Program-made: the position numbers and the translations under genes
Assembly: GCA_965657795.1 (NCBI GenBank)
Contig: CBFHQJ010000010.1
Location: forward strand, 1 to 64,000
Origin: SW10 sp965657795
GTDB lineage: Bacteria > Verrucomicrobiota > Verrucomicrobiia > Verrucomicrobiales > Akkermansiaceae
Length of the DNA: 64,000 nt
Direction of reading: 5' to 3'
The notes under the pieces: generated by a model
What the model was told of the DNA's origin: nothing
The model's input: only the letters and a program-made list of their open reading frames with translations
Database searches by the model: none
Part shown: positions 18,487-26,682 of the stretch, piece after piece
Layout of the letters: the number at the start of each line of letters is the position of its first letter
How positions within the stretch are numbered: position 1 is the stretch's first letter

Positions 18487-19226
18487 AGGATTTCGGACAA
18501 AGAGAGTTTTTGGAAAGTCTGGCTACGCCGTTTGGGGGCGGAGAGGTTTTTGATGATGTGCAGGATACGGTTTATTTTGTGAAGGACGACGGGGGGCGGT
18601 ATGTCTTTGTGAACGAAACGCTGGTGAAGCGTTGCGGAGGAAAGTCGAAAGATGATCTTTTGGGGAAGACAGCGGCTGAAGTTTTCCCAGGGGCGTTGGG
18701 AGAGGATTTTGAGGGGCAGGACCGTGCGATCTTGTCGGGTGGTCCGGCGATCCGGAGTCAGTTGGAATTACACGTTTATCCGGATGGTCGGCAAGGTTGG
18801 TGCCTTACCTGGAAACGTCCGCTAAAGGGGTGCAATGGGAGTGTGAAGGGCTTGTCTGGAATTTCGCGGGATATTGACGGGGTGGCTTCGAGTCCTCGCG
18901 ATCTGGAGTCGTTGGCTGGAGTCATGGACTATGTGAAGAGTCATTTGGATGAGCCCTTGCGGTTGAGTGATCTTGCTGAAGCTACGGGTTTGTCAATTTA
19001 CCAGATCAATCAAAGGATGGAGGGGCTTCTCGGCCTGTCGCCCAAGCAATATGTGAGCCGTTGTCGAATCGATGCGGCCTGTCATTTGTTGGAAAATACC
19101 GATGAGAGTTTGGTCGGGATTTCGGTGGCTTGTGGCTTCAGTGATCAGAGTGCATTCACGAAACAGTTTGGCAGAATCGTGGGGATGACGCCGAAGGTCT
19201 ATCGGGAGAACCAGAAGGAAAACTAG
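18483..19226 (+). CDS. AraC-family regulator with N-terminal PAS domain
   Basis: 247 residues, GTG start overlapping the preceding stop. Residues about 20-135 are a PAS-like sensor (DTVYFVKDDGGRYVFVNETL, KTAAEVFP, GLSGISRDID). Residues about 145-243 carry the double helix-turn-helix of AraC/XylS proteins: LRLSDLAEATGLSIYQINQR, then GISVACGFSDQSAFTKQF and MTPKVYREN. It is a plausible regulator of the divergent hydroxyproline operon, judged by position only. The ligand is unknown. Confidence 0.88.
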   Translation: MKDFGQREFLESLATPFGGGEVFDDVQDTVYFVKDDGGRYVFVNETLVKRCGGKSKDDLLGKTAAEVFPGALGEDFEGQDRAILSGGPAIRSQLELHVYPDGRQGWCLTWKRPLKGCNGSVKGLSGISRDIDGVASSPRDLESLAGVMDYVKSHLDEPLRLSDLAEATGLSIYQINQRMEGLLGLSPKQYVSRCRIDAACHLLENTDESLVGISVACGFSDQSAFTKQFGRIVGMTPKVYRENQKEN

Positions 19227-19231
19227 GAATC

Positions 19232-19909
19232 GTGTCTCAGGAAAAGTTGGAAGTCAGGCCATCCCAAAAACCCAGAGAGGTTTTGACGGCGGATGGGACG
19301 GTGCTGAAGGTTCCGGATGATTGGGATCTTTTGTTGCCGGGAGATGCGGCGTTAAGCCGGAGGATCAAGAAGGATGGCCCGACGTGGACGATGTATGAAA
19401 TGAAGGGGCGGAAGAAATTTTCGCGGGGGATTTGGGCGCCGGCGGATCGGATTAATCTGCTTGAGCGGCAGCTAAAAAAGGAAAGAGAGGATCCGGCTTA
19501 TGAAAAAAAGCTGGAGGCAGGAAGAATGAGAAGGGCCAGAGCGCAAGACGCTTATGCCAAAGAGTTTGAAACGGCTTTGGTTGGGTTTCTTGATTTTGCA
19601 GACGGGTATCAATCGCTTGCCGAAAAAATGGCGAAAGTGGTGGCGGCCCATGCCGTGCCGGTTGGAAGTGGAACGGTGGCGAGAACGAAGCGAATTCCGA
19701 TTGAACGTCGGGCCGAGGTCGCGGTGATTGCCTGGATGCGCCATCAGACGACTGCCTATGATGATATGGTGATTCCTCGGCAGAAGGGAGCTCGCCGTGA
19801 GGTGCGAAGGATGTTGGCCAAGAGGTCAAGAGCGTTGCTGGATCGCTATCGGAAGGAGAATAATAGGATCGCTTCGTGTCCGTTGATGATGGCCTTGGAC
19901 AAAATTTGA
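19232..19909 (+). CDS. DUF2293 family protein
   Basis: 225 residues, GTG start five bases after the AraC stop. The C-terminal half matches DUF2293 as I know it: VGSGTVARTKRIPIERRAEV, AVIAWMRHQTTAYDDM and a basic RRMLAKRSRALLDRY tail. The N-terminal half has a domain with LKVPDDWDLLLPGDAALSRR and TWTMYEMKGRKKFSRGIWAP. Function unknown; the family occurs in bacteria and fungi. No export signal, rich in Lys and Arg. Confidence 0.75.
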   Translation: MSQEKLEVRPSQKPREVLTADGTVLKVPDDWDLLLPGDAALSRRIKKDGPTWTMYEMKGRKKFSRGIWAPADRINLLERQLKKEREDPAYEKKLEAGRMRRARAQDAYAKEFETALVGFLDFADGYQSLAEKMAKVVAAHAVPVGSGTVARTKRIPIERRAEVAVIAWMRHQTTAYDDMVIPRQKGARREVRRMLAKRSRALLDRYRKENNRIASCPLMMALDKI

Positions 19910-19917
19910 AGTGCTAT

Positions 19918-21048
19918 TTAGCCCAGCTCCCAACGGGTTTGGCGGAGGACGGCGAAGCCGCTTTTGGCGAGTCTTTCATACCAAACGGTGAGGAGGGAGT
20001 TGTCCTCGAGTTCCACGGTGCTGGGGTAGCCGAGATCACCTGACGTTCCATCGTTGGAAATGGTGAGTGGCGACGACCACGATTTGCCGTGGTCCTCGCT
20101 GAGGCGGGCCTGATTTCCGAAAGGTTTACGCCGATGACCGTAGCTCATGAGGAGGCGGCCGTCGCGGAGACGAGTGAGGAATGAGGGAAGTCCCCAGACT
20201 CCGATTGGATGTGGGATGGACCAGGTTTTGCCCCCGTCGACAGATTCGCTTTGCAGGGTTTCGCGGCTGTTCTCCTGGTTGTGGTTTCGAATGTGGACGA
20301 TGAGGTGGCCATTGGCCGCTTCGATGGCATGGAGTTCGTGGTAGTCCTGATGTCGGTCGCCTGCGCGGGTTGGAATGGCCGCGAGCCATAGCCAGGATTT
20401 TCCATCATCGTGGGATTCGCAAATCCCGACTTCCTTACCTTCACTCCAAAGTCTTTTGCCGGCGTAGAGAAGCCGTCCGTCGGAAAGTTGAGTGGGGCCG
20501 TGGGGACTGTTGACGATGGTGGGGTAGCGTTCCGACCAGGTAATTCCGCCGTCGGTGGAGCGAATCATCCATTGCCCGAGTTCGTTTTTGCGCTGTGCTT
20601 CGGAGAGACGTGTGTGAGCGGCGAGCCAATGAGGTTTGTTGCCGTCTTTTGGCAGGCCAGGGACGTAGGCGAGGGAGGTGAAGGTTGTGACGAGGAGGGA
20701 GCCCTTTGCGGTTTCGAGAATTCCGGCGTCCCGGTCATCGATGGGGCTGTCAAGAACTGTTCGCGGGTAGGTCCACGAGTCGCCGTTGTCATGGGATCTT
20801 TGGAGGTCGACCCGCCCGAAGGGGCAGACGTGTTGTTCGCGACCGCCGGAGCAGACGACGAGGAGTTGTCCGTCCTTGCGACGGGTGATGGTGGGCCAAC
20901 CGTGGTAGTGGTTTGGAACCTGGCTGATAACTTTTGTGTCGAGGATTTGAGCGACGGGAGCAGCCTGGAGAGTGAGATTAAACCCCAGCGAACCAGCGAC
21001 TCCGGCGGAGGTGCTCGTTTTGAGGAAGCGTCGGCGCGAGTGATTCAT
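19918..21048 (-). CDS. Secreted sialidase-like (BNR repeat) protein with Tat signal
   Basis: 376 residues. The N-terminus MNHSRRRFLKTSTSAGVAG has the twin-arginine motif. Five Asp-box turns are visible: SHDNGDSW, STDGGITW, SHDDGKSW, SVDGGKTW and SEDHGKSW, typical of six-bladed sialidase propellers. An Arg in PTITRRKDGQL is a candidate for the arginine triad. It is divergent from nagB with a 99-base gap, which suggests it feeds amino sugars to that operon. The exact glycan released is unknown. Confidence 0.85.
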   Translation of the reverse strand: MNHSRRRFLKTSTSAGVAGSLGFNLTLQAAPVAQILDTKVISQVPNHYHGWPTITRRKDGQLLVVCSGGREQHVCPFGRVDLQRSHDNGDSWTYPRTVLDSPIDDRDAGILETAKGSLLVTTFTSLAYVPGLPKDGNKPHWLAAHTRLSEAQRKNELGQWMIRSTDGGITWSERYPTIVNSPHGPTQLSDGRLLYAGKRLWSEGKEVGICESHDDGKSWLWLAAIPTRAGDRHQDYHELHAIEAANGHLIVHIRNHNQENSRETLQSESVDGGKTWSIPHPIGVWGLPSFLTRLRDGRLLMSYGHRRKPFGNQARLSEDHGKSWSSPLTISNDGTSGDLGYPSTVELEDNSLLTVWYERLAKSGFAVLRQTRWELG

Positions 21049-21147
21049 CGGAAGAGGATGTCCTTTGGGTGGGCGGGATGTCGACGGTAATCGCTTCGGA
21101 GAGCAATGAGATTGACCTGAGAGAGGGGAGATTCATCATGGAGATCC

Positions 21148-21900
21148 ATGAAGGTTCATAAGTTTGATTCGAAGGAAGCGATGGGGGCGGCGGCAGCTGC
21201 CGATGGAGCGGAAAAGATGAGGAAGGCCCAGGCTGAGCGGGGGGAGGTTAATATTATCGTGGCGACGGGAGCGTCGCAGTTTGAAATGTTGGAGGCCCTG
21301 ACCAAGGAGGAGGGGATTGATTGGACTCAGGTGACGGTTTTTCATCTCGATGAATATGTGGGCCTGTCGATCGAGCATCCGGCGTCATTTCGGAAGTATT
21401 TAAAGGAGCGCTTTGAAGATCAGCTACCTGCCTCGGTGAAGGGCTTTCATTACATTAATGCGGAGGATAACCCTGAGGCAGAGTGCGAGCGGGTGGGGGC
21501 GCTGATTGCGGAGGCCCCCATCGATGTTGCTTTTGTGGGAATTGGAGAGAACGGGCATTTGGCCTTCAACGATCCTCCGGCGGACTTCGCAACAGAGAAG
21601 CCATATCTCGTCGTGAATTTGGACGAGGCCTGTCGTCAACAGCAGTTTGGGGAAGGATGGTTTCCGACCTTCGATGCGGTTCCGGAAAAGGCGATCTCGA
21701 TGTCGGTTCGACAGATAATGAAAAGTGGCTCGATCATTTGCACCGTTCCTGATGAGCGAAAGGCGGAGGCGGTTCGTAACTCGGTGGAGGGAGAGGTTTC
21801 TCCGGAAGTGCCGGCCTCGATTTTGCAACAGCATGGTGATTGCGGGCTCTATCTCGACGGCCCGGGGGCAAGCTTGTTGGGTAAAGGAGGGGCATCGTGA
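21148..21900 (+). CDS. nagB: Glucosamine-6-phosphate deaminase
   Basis: 250 residues. IIVATGASQFEMLEAL is the phosphate-binding loop, VFHLDEYVGLS the conserved HLDEY motif, and GIGENGHLAFNDPPADF the catalytic segment. It converts glucosamine-6-phosphate to fructose-6-phosphate and ammonia. First gene of a four-gene unit with overlapping stops and starts (nagB, oxidoreductase, nagA, carrier). No allosteric C-terminal extension is apparent. Confidence 0.96.
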   Translation: MKVHKFDSKEAMGAAAAADGAEKMRKAQAERGEVNIIVATGASQFEMLEALTKEEGIDWTQVTVFHLDEYVGLSIEHPASFRKYLKERFEDQLPASVKGFHYINAEDNPEAECERVGALIAEAPIDVAFVGIGENGHLAFNDPPADFATEKPYLVVNLDEACRQQQFGEGWFPTFDAVPEKAISMSVRQIMKSGSIICTVPDERKAEAVRNSVEGEVSPEVPASILQQHGDCGLYLDGPGASLLGKGGAS

Positions 21901-23039
21901 GTTCAATCGGAATTGGTTTGGTGGGAGCCGGCTGGATGGGCGCGACCTTGTTGCGTCGTTTCACCGAGCAGGAAGGAGTCGAAGTGGTCGGAGTTCATCA
22001 GCGGAGGCGTGACAAGGCTCTGGAGGTGATGAATGAGCTGGAGCTTGGTGAAGGTCTCTACTTTGATGATTTTGAGGAAATGTTGGCCGAGCCAGAACTG
22101 GATGCGGTTATTATTTGCAGCACGAATGAGGCTCATGGTCATCAAGCGATCGCGGCGTTGGAGGCCGGGAAGCACGTCTTTTGTGAAAAGCCCTGCTCCA
22201 CCCGCTACAATGAGTTCTTACGCCAGATTGAATTGGAGAAGGCCAATCCCGGACTGGTGACCTTTGTGGACTATCTCATGAATTTTGATGCGCTGGAAAA
22301 TCGCATCAGGCGGATGACGTCCGACGGGGTGTTTGGAACGATCACCCAGATTCAGGTAAATTATCGTCACCCCATCAATATTGCCGATGACAAGAAGTGG
22401 AAGCTCTCCGGGGATCGGATGGGAGATGCCATCGGGATGGGGATCATTCATTCGCTTTCGGTGATGCTAAACATCATGGCCGAGCAGGCGGCGACTCCGG
22501 TGAGAGTCTATGCGACGAGCTCCATGGTTCATCGTCGGGACTTTGATATTCCGGGGCTTTGGAATTTGCAGATCGAGTTCAGTAACGGAGCAACGGGTTT
22601 TTGTTTTGGGAATGTCGATCAGGCAAATGGTTACGATGCCTACCATCATATTCACGGGACAGAGGGAGGCTTGATTTTTGATTCCCTGTTGGACCGTCCC
22701 CAGAAGGTTCGGTTTTGGTCGGAGAAGACGACGGAAGGGAAGTGGATTTATCCCCTGGATTCCGGGCGATGTGAAGCGGAGGGAACGGAAGCGCATCAAT
22801 GGCCCTCGGATACGAGCACGCCCGATAGCGGGGATGTCATGAAGCATCAAACGGGGGCTTGCGTGACACATTTCCTGGAGTGCATCCGGAAGGGTGAGCA
22901 ATCGTATCTGAGTTTTGTGAACTCGGCGTCGGTGGCAGATTTGGGATGGGCGGCGCAGATTTCAGCAGCGGAAGGGGTGCCGGTTGACCTGCCCTTGGAT
23001 GAAGAACGAGCGCGGGAATTTTTTAAGAATAAGGATTAG
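21897..23039 (+). CDS. Gfo/Idh/MocA-family oxidoreductase
   Basis: 380 residues, GTG start overlapping nagB by four bases. The NAD(P) loop is GLVGAGWMGATLLRRF, and VFCEKPCSTRYNEF holds the EKP lysine. The C-terminal sheet domain ends in a conserved block near ADLGWAAQISAAEG. Sandwiched between nagB and nagA, it probably oxidises or epimerises an amino sugar or N-acetyl sugar derivative before the deacetylase. That substrate is inferred from position only. Confidence 0.88.
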   Translation: MSSIGIGLVGAGWMGATLLRRFTEQEGVEVVGVHQRRRDKALEVMNELELGEGLYFDDFEEMLAEPELDAVIICSTNEAHGHQAIAALEAGKHVFCEKPCSTRYNEFLRQIELEKANPGLVTFVDYLMNFDALENRIRRMTSDGVFGTITQIQVNYRHPINIADDKKWKLSGDRMGDAIGMGIIHSLSVMLNIMAEQAATPVRVYATSSMVHRRDFDIPGLWNLQIEFSNGATGFCFGNVDQANGYDAYHHIHGTEGGLIFDSLLDRPQKVRFWSEKTTEGKWIYPLDSGRCEAEGTEAHQWPSDTSTPDSGDVMKHQTGACVTHFLECIRKGEQSYLSFVNSASVADLGWAAQISAAEGVPVDLPLDEERAREFFKNKD

Positions 23040-23041
23040 TG

Positions 23042-23956
23042 ATGGCGGCATTCGACTTGCAGGTAAACGGCTATGCGGGAGTCGATTTCAATGGCGACCT
23101 TTTACAAGAGGATGAACTTGGCAGAGTTTGTAAGGCTCTGGAGGAAGATGGCGTTGGTGGGATTCTCGCGACTTTCATCACCGATGATCTTGGAGTCATG
23201 TGTTCCCGCATGGAGCGCTTGGTTCAATTGCGAAATGAGAATCCGGAATGGTGTGAGCTGATCCGGGGGATCCATATTGAGGGGCCGTTTTTAAACGAAA
23301 CGCGAGGGTATATCGGAGCTCATCCGGTGGAGCATGCCAAGCGGGCTGATATTGAATCGATGGAACGACTTTTGGAGGCGGCAGGTGGGTTGACGAGAAT
23401 TGTGACTCTGGCTCCGGAGCGGGATGAAGGATTTGTGCTGACGCGTCTTTTGTCGGAGCAGGGAATCTGTGTTGCGGCGGGGCATTGCGATCCTTCGCTT
23501 GAGGAATTGAGGGGCGCGATTGGATCCGGTTTGAAGATGTTTACCCATCTGGGGAACGGATGTCCGATGGAGTTGAATCGACATGACAATATTATCCAGC
23601 GGGTGCTTTCGCTGAGGGAGGATTTGTGGATTAGCTTTATCCCGGATGGTGCGCATGTTCCCTTTACGACTTTGAAGAACTACCTTGATCTGGTTGGGTC
23701 TGATCGAGTCGTGATGGTGACGGATGCGATTGCCGCGGCGGGGATGGGTGCGGGCGATTATCACTTTTTGGGGAGGGACGTTAGGATCGGAGATGATTTG
23801 GTGGCTCGTTCTCCGGACGGGAGCCACCTGATTGGTTCAACGATTACGATGCCAAGGGTGGCTGAGAATTTGAAAGAAGAACTGGGGTTTTCTGAATTTG
23901 AAGTCCGCAAAGTGATCGAAGAAAACCCAGGTAGAGTGATTGGCGAGACAAGATGA
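23042..23956 (+). CDS. nagA: N-acetylglucosamine-6-phosphate deacetylase (short form)
   Basis: 304 residues, shorter than the usual ~380 because the N-terminal beta-sandwich segment is missing and the protein begins directly at FDLQVNGYAGVDF. The metal and substrate residues are in GIHIEGPFLN, AAGHCDPS, FTHLGNG and ISFIPDGAHV, with catalytic Asp in VTDAIAAAGM. Start is ATG 23042 or GTG 23039, which overlaps the previous stop. It removes acetate from N-acetylglucosamine-6-phosphate, giving the substrate of NagB. Confidence 0.92.
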   Translation: MAAFDLQVNGYAGVDFNGDLLQEDELGRVCKALEEDGVGGILATFITDDLGVMCSRMERLVQLRNENPEWCELIRGIHIEGPFLNETRGYIGAHPVEHAKRADIESMERLLEAAGGLTRIVTLAPERDEGFVLTRLLSEQGICVAAGHCDPSLEELRGAIGSGLKMFTHLGNGCPMELNRHDNIIQRVLSLREDLWISFIPDGAHVPFTTLKNYLDLVGSDRVVMVTDAIAAAGMGAGDYHFLGRDVRIGDDLVARSPDGSHLIGSTITMPRVAENLKEELGFSEFEVRKVIEENPGRVIGETR

Positions 23957-25218
23957 TTGGACGAGTAAAAGAACTGATTGGGAAGATTGGCCCGACGATC
24001 ATCGTGGCCGCGGTGGTGTTAGGGCCGGGAAGTATTCTGACGAGTTCCCGGGTGGGCGCTGACTTTGGATTTTCGGCGTGGTTCGTCCTAGCTCTATCGA
24101 CCCTCCTGATGATTGGGATGGTGACGCTGGCCGCACGATTGGGCGTGACTTACGAGCGCAGCTTGTGTGAGGAACTGGCGGCGCGTTTGGGTCGAGGTGC
24201 TTCTTTGTTTATTGGATTGGTTCTCTTTCTGGTGGTGGCCTTGTTTCAATCGAGCAACAACCTTGCCATTATTGCCGGCTTCGAGCCTTTGGTTGAGGAT
24301 GTGGGCGATGGAGGATTGTTGGAGGGAACCGGAGCACGGGTCGCAGTCCTTTTGGTGATTAATCTCTTCGTGGCGTTCTGTCTCTTTCGGGTGCGGAGTT
24401 TGTATTCGCAGATCGAAAGACTGATGAAGATTTTGGTGCTGGTGATGATCTGCGCTTTCACTGGAAATCTTATCGTAGTGCTTTTCGGTGCGGTGGGTTC
24501 AGAGTCCGTTCCGAAAACGACAAGCGGGAACAGGGACTTGATTCCGTTGTTGGGAATGATTGGGACGACCTTCTCGATCGGAGGTGCTTTTTATCAAGGC
24601 TATCTGGTTCGTGAGAAGGGATGGAAATTGCCGGACTGGAAGAGAGGGGTGGGAGATTCGATTTTTGGGATTTGTGTCCTGGGAGCGGTGACTTCTTTTA
24701 TCCTGATTACCTCGGTGCTGACCTTTCATGGCCGGGCCGATGCGGTTGAACTGAAGAGTGTGGGCGATGTCGCGAGGCAATTGGAGCCTTTGTTCGGCAA
24801 GGGTGCGAAGGTGATTTTTAGTTTTGGGATTATGGCGGGAGCCTTCAGTTCCTTTTTGGTGAATGCGGTGATTGGAGGAACGATCCTCTCGGATAGTTTG
24901 GGGAAGGGATGGCGGCTCTCCGATGCCATGCCAAGAATGCTGACCTGTTTGGGCCTTCTGATCGGGATGCTGGTGGCGGGGTGGTCGTTATCGGGCGCTT
25001 CCGGAACGGTGACCTTGATTACGATTGCGCAGGCTCTGACTGTTCTGGGACTGCCGATGTTGGCTGCCGCGCTCCTCTATCTCGGAACACGGAAAGAGCT
25101 GGTTGGGGAAAAGAAAGTTCCAAATTGGATTCTCGGGACGTGTTGGCTTGGGTTTATGGTAGCCTGTGTTCTTGCCGTGAAGACTGCACTGACGGTTTTG
25201 GGGAAAGTGTTTGGTTGA
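23953..25218 (+). CDS. Nramp-like transporter lacking the metal-site motifs
   Basis: 421 residues, 11 or so membrane helices, start overlapping nagA by four bases. Overall it follows the Nramp layout. In helix 1, where true metal carriers have DPGN, it has GPGS (AVVLGPGSILTSSRVGADFG). In helix 6 the MPHN motif is replaced by SIGGAFYQGYL. By family knowledge those residues bind Mn/Fe, so this carrier probably moves something else. As last gene of the amino-sugar operon, a sugar-related or other organic substrate is possible, but that is inference. Confidence 0.8.
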   Translation: MIGRVKELIGKIGPTIIVAAVVLGPGSILTSSRVGADFGFSAWFVLALSTLLMIGMVTLAARLGVTYERSLCEELAARLGRGASLFIGLVLFLVVALFQSSNNLAIIAGFEPLVEDVGDGGLLEGTGARVAVLLVINLFVAFCLFRVRSLYSQIERLMKILVLVMICAFTGNLIVVLFGAVGSESVPKTTSGNRDLIPLLGMIGTTFSIGGAFYQGYLVREKGWKLPDWKRGVGDSIFGICVLGAVTSFILITSVLTFHGRADAVELKSVGDVARQLEPLFGKGAKVIFSFGIMAGAFSSFLVNAVIGGTILSDSLGKGWRLSDAMPRMLTCLGLLIGMLVAGWSLSGASGTVTLITIAQALTVLGLPMLAAALLYLGTRKELVGEKKVPNWILGTCWLGFMVACVLAVKTALTVLGKVFG

Positions 25219-25225
25219 AATTTGC

Positions 25226-25528
25226 TCAGTCTTCGCGTTTGCAGAGTTGGTAAAGACAGCAGATCCCGAATACACCTCCAATGATCAGGGCGGGGGTGCC
25301 GAACCCGTAACGTGGTCGGCGCATGGCGAAGTAAATGGCTCCGCCTACAAAGAAGAGGAGACCCAGAGCAGACATACAAAAAAGATGAAGGAATTCATCT
25401 TTTGCGCTGGGTGGATCGGCCAGTTTTTTCGGTTTCTGGAGCGGCCTGTGAAAGCGAAATTTTGAGGGAGGGCGCCCGGGCGGGGGAGGGGCGAATCCGG
25501 TGGGCGGGGGTGGCTTTTTACTGCTCAT
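25226..25528 (-). CDS. Small two-helix membrane protein
   Basis: 100 residues from ATG 25528. A proline-rich N-terminus (PPPPTGFAPPPPGRPPSK) is followed by two helices: about residues 49-67 (FLHLFCMSALGLLFFVGGAI) and 76-94 (GTPALIIGGVFGICCLYQLC). It overlaps the end of the dioxygenase gene by 11 bases, so they are likely co-transcribed. Function unknown. Confidence 0.6.
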   Translation of the reverse strand: MSSKKPPPPTGFAPPPPGRPPSKFRFHRPLQKPKKLADPPSAKDEFLHLFCMSALGLLFFVGGAIYFAMRRPRYGFGTPALIIGGVFGICCLYQLCKRED

Positions 25529-26225
25529 GCCAGGTGAGGCTTGGGTGAAGGGCGGTGTCGGGAGCAAACTCGAAGTGCAGCACGCGGCGGTGTCGGGGAG
25601 ACTCTGATCGTGGAGAAGAATGGAGGATGAGTGGCGACATGAGGAGAAGATCGCCCGCCTGGCATTCACAGGCGATTGGATTCTTTTTCTCAAGAGCCGG
25701 AATTTCGGAGGAGGGGATTCTTCCAAAGCGATGACTTTCGGGAACCACTCGGAGTGCGCCATTGGAAATTGGGGTTTCGTCAAGGTGGATCCGAAAGGTG
25801 ACCATTTTGGCGAGGAGATCGGCGGGTGGTTGAACGTGGGTGACTTTGTCTTTGACTGACCAAGGGCCATACCCCGGAACGTCCTGCTGTTCGGAAACAG
25901 CGATGGTGAGGTCTTGCTGCCAGGCGACGGGCCAATTTTGCCCCTTGGTTTTGTCGAATAAAATACTCCGAACAGGTTTCAATTTGCTATCCGGTAGAAG
26001 GCGATTTTTTACTTCAAGGGCGAGTTGATCAAAATGATCGGATTTGACGCGGATGTTGCGAAGACAGATTTGGTCGTATTGTGTGGAGAGTCTGTCGATC
26101 TCAAAGCGAGCTGCCACGATTTCGTTTTCTTGGAGAAACCCGGGAATCACCAGGTATCCATCTCTGTGCCAGTTGGATGAGAGGGATGAGGTCACGGGAT
26201 GAGAGCTTCGAGCATCTTGATCCAA
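25518..26225 (-). CDS. Phytanoyl-CoA dioxygenase (PhyH) family protein
   Basis: 235 residues. Fe(II)/2-oxoglutarate motif: HLDETPISNGALRVVPESH gives the first His and Asp of the metal triad, and LILHSSPRSESPRHRRVLHF gives the distal His and the Arg that binds 2-oxoglutarate. GYLVIPGF near residue 23 is the usual N-terminal strand. Substrate unknown; such enzymes in these bacteria hydroxylate many small molecules. Start may lie further in, because the present one overlaps the DJ-1-like gene by 34 bases. Confidence 0.88.
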   Translation of the reverse strand: MDQDARSSHPVTSSLSSNWHRDGYLVIPGFLQENEIVAARFEIDRLSTQYDQICLRNIRVKSDHFDQLALEVKNRLLPDSKLKPVRSILFDKTKGQNWPVAWQQDLTIAVSEQQDVPGYGPWSVKDKVTHVQPPADLLAKMVTFRIHLDETPISNGALRVVPESHRFGRIPSSEIPALEKKNPIACECQAGDLLLMSPLILHSSPRSESPRHRRVLHFEFAPDTALHPSLTWHEQ

Positions 26226-26617
26226 GGTCCAACATAGTGGCCGTTGTCGTGATAGGTTCGGCCTGAGACGAGGTTGCCATCGATGACGCAGGGTTCATGG
26301 ACGTAGATTCCGCCGCAGACTTCGAGGTCGAATTGGCACTTTGGAACGGTGGCCATTCGGCGTCCTTTGACTCGGTCGGCGCGGGCGGGGATTTCGACTC
26401 CGTGGCAGACGCTGGCGATGGGTTTGTTGTTGTCAAAAAACCACTGTGTGAGGCGAATGAGGTCGGGGTCTTCGCGGATGTATTCGGGCGCGCGACCGCC
26501 GGAGAAGAGGATACCAAGATAGTCCTCGGGGTCGACCTCGGAGAAGGCGAGGTCGGCCTTGAGTTGGTAGCCTTCCCACTCTTTGGTGATGGTCCAGCCG
26601 GGGCGGACTTCGTGCAT
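26192..26617 (-). CDS. DJ-1/PfpI family protein, N-terminally shortened
   Basis: 141 residues. YLGILFSGGRAPEYIRED and PIASVCHGVEIPARAD (nucleophile elbow with Cys) are unmistakable PfpI signatures. Members usually begin about 45 residues earlier with a first beta strand and a conserved Glu. Here the frame is closed by TAA at 26630-26632, only 15 bases before the first ATG. Without the first strand and Glu the protein may not fold or act normally. A REP-like palindrome and the beta-galactosidase gene lie just upstream, so loss of the 5' end may be linked to that junction. Confidence 0.7.
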   Translation of the reverse strand: MHEVRPGWTITKEWEGYQLKADLAFSEVDPEDYLGILFSGGRAPEYIREDPDLIRLTQWFFDNNKPIASVCHGVEIPARADRVKGRRMATVPKCQFDLEVCGGIYVHEPCVIDGNLVSGRTYHDNGHYVGPWIKMLEALIP

Positions 26618-26659
26618 GAGATGTGAGATTTAAGATTTTGGTGAGGGAGGGCGGGAGTT

Positions 26660-26682
26660 CCGAAAGCAGGAGCTTTCGGCTA
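26660..26682 (-). repeat. REP-like palindrome, copy 4
   Basis: CCGAAAGC (26660-26667) and GCTTTCGG (26672-26679) form a perfect 8-bp hairpin with loop AGGA. On the minus strand it reads TAGCCGAAAGC TCCT GCTTTCGG. The TAG (26680-26682) is the stop codon of the beta-galactosidase gene. Confidence 0.82.
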
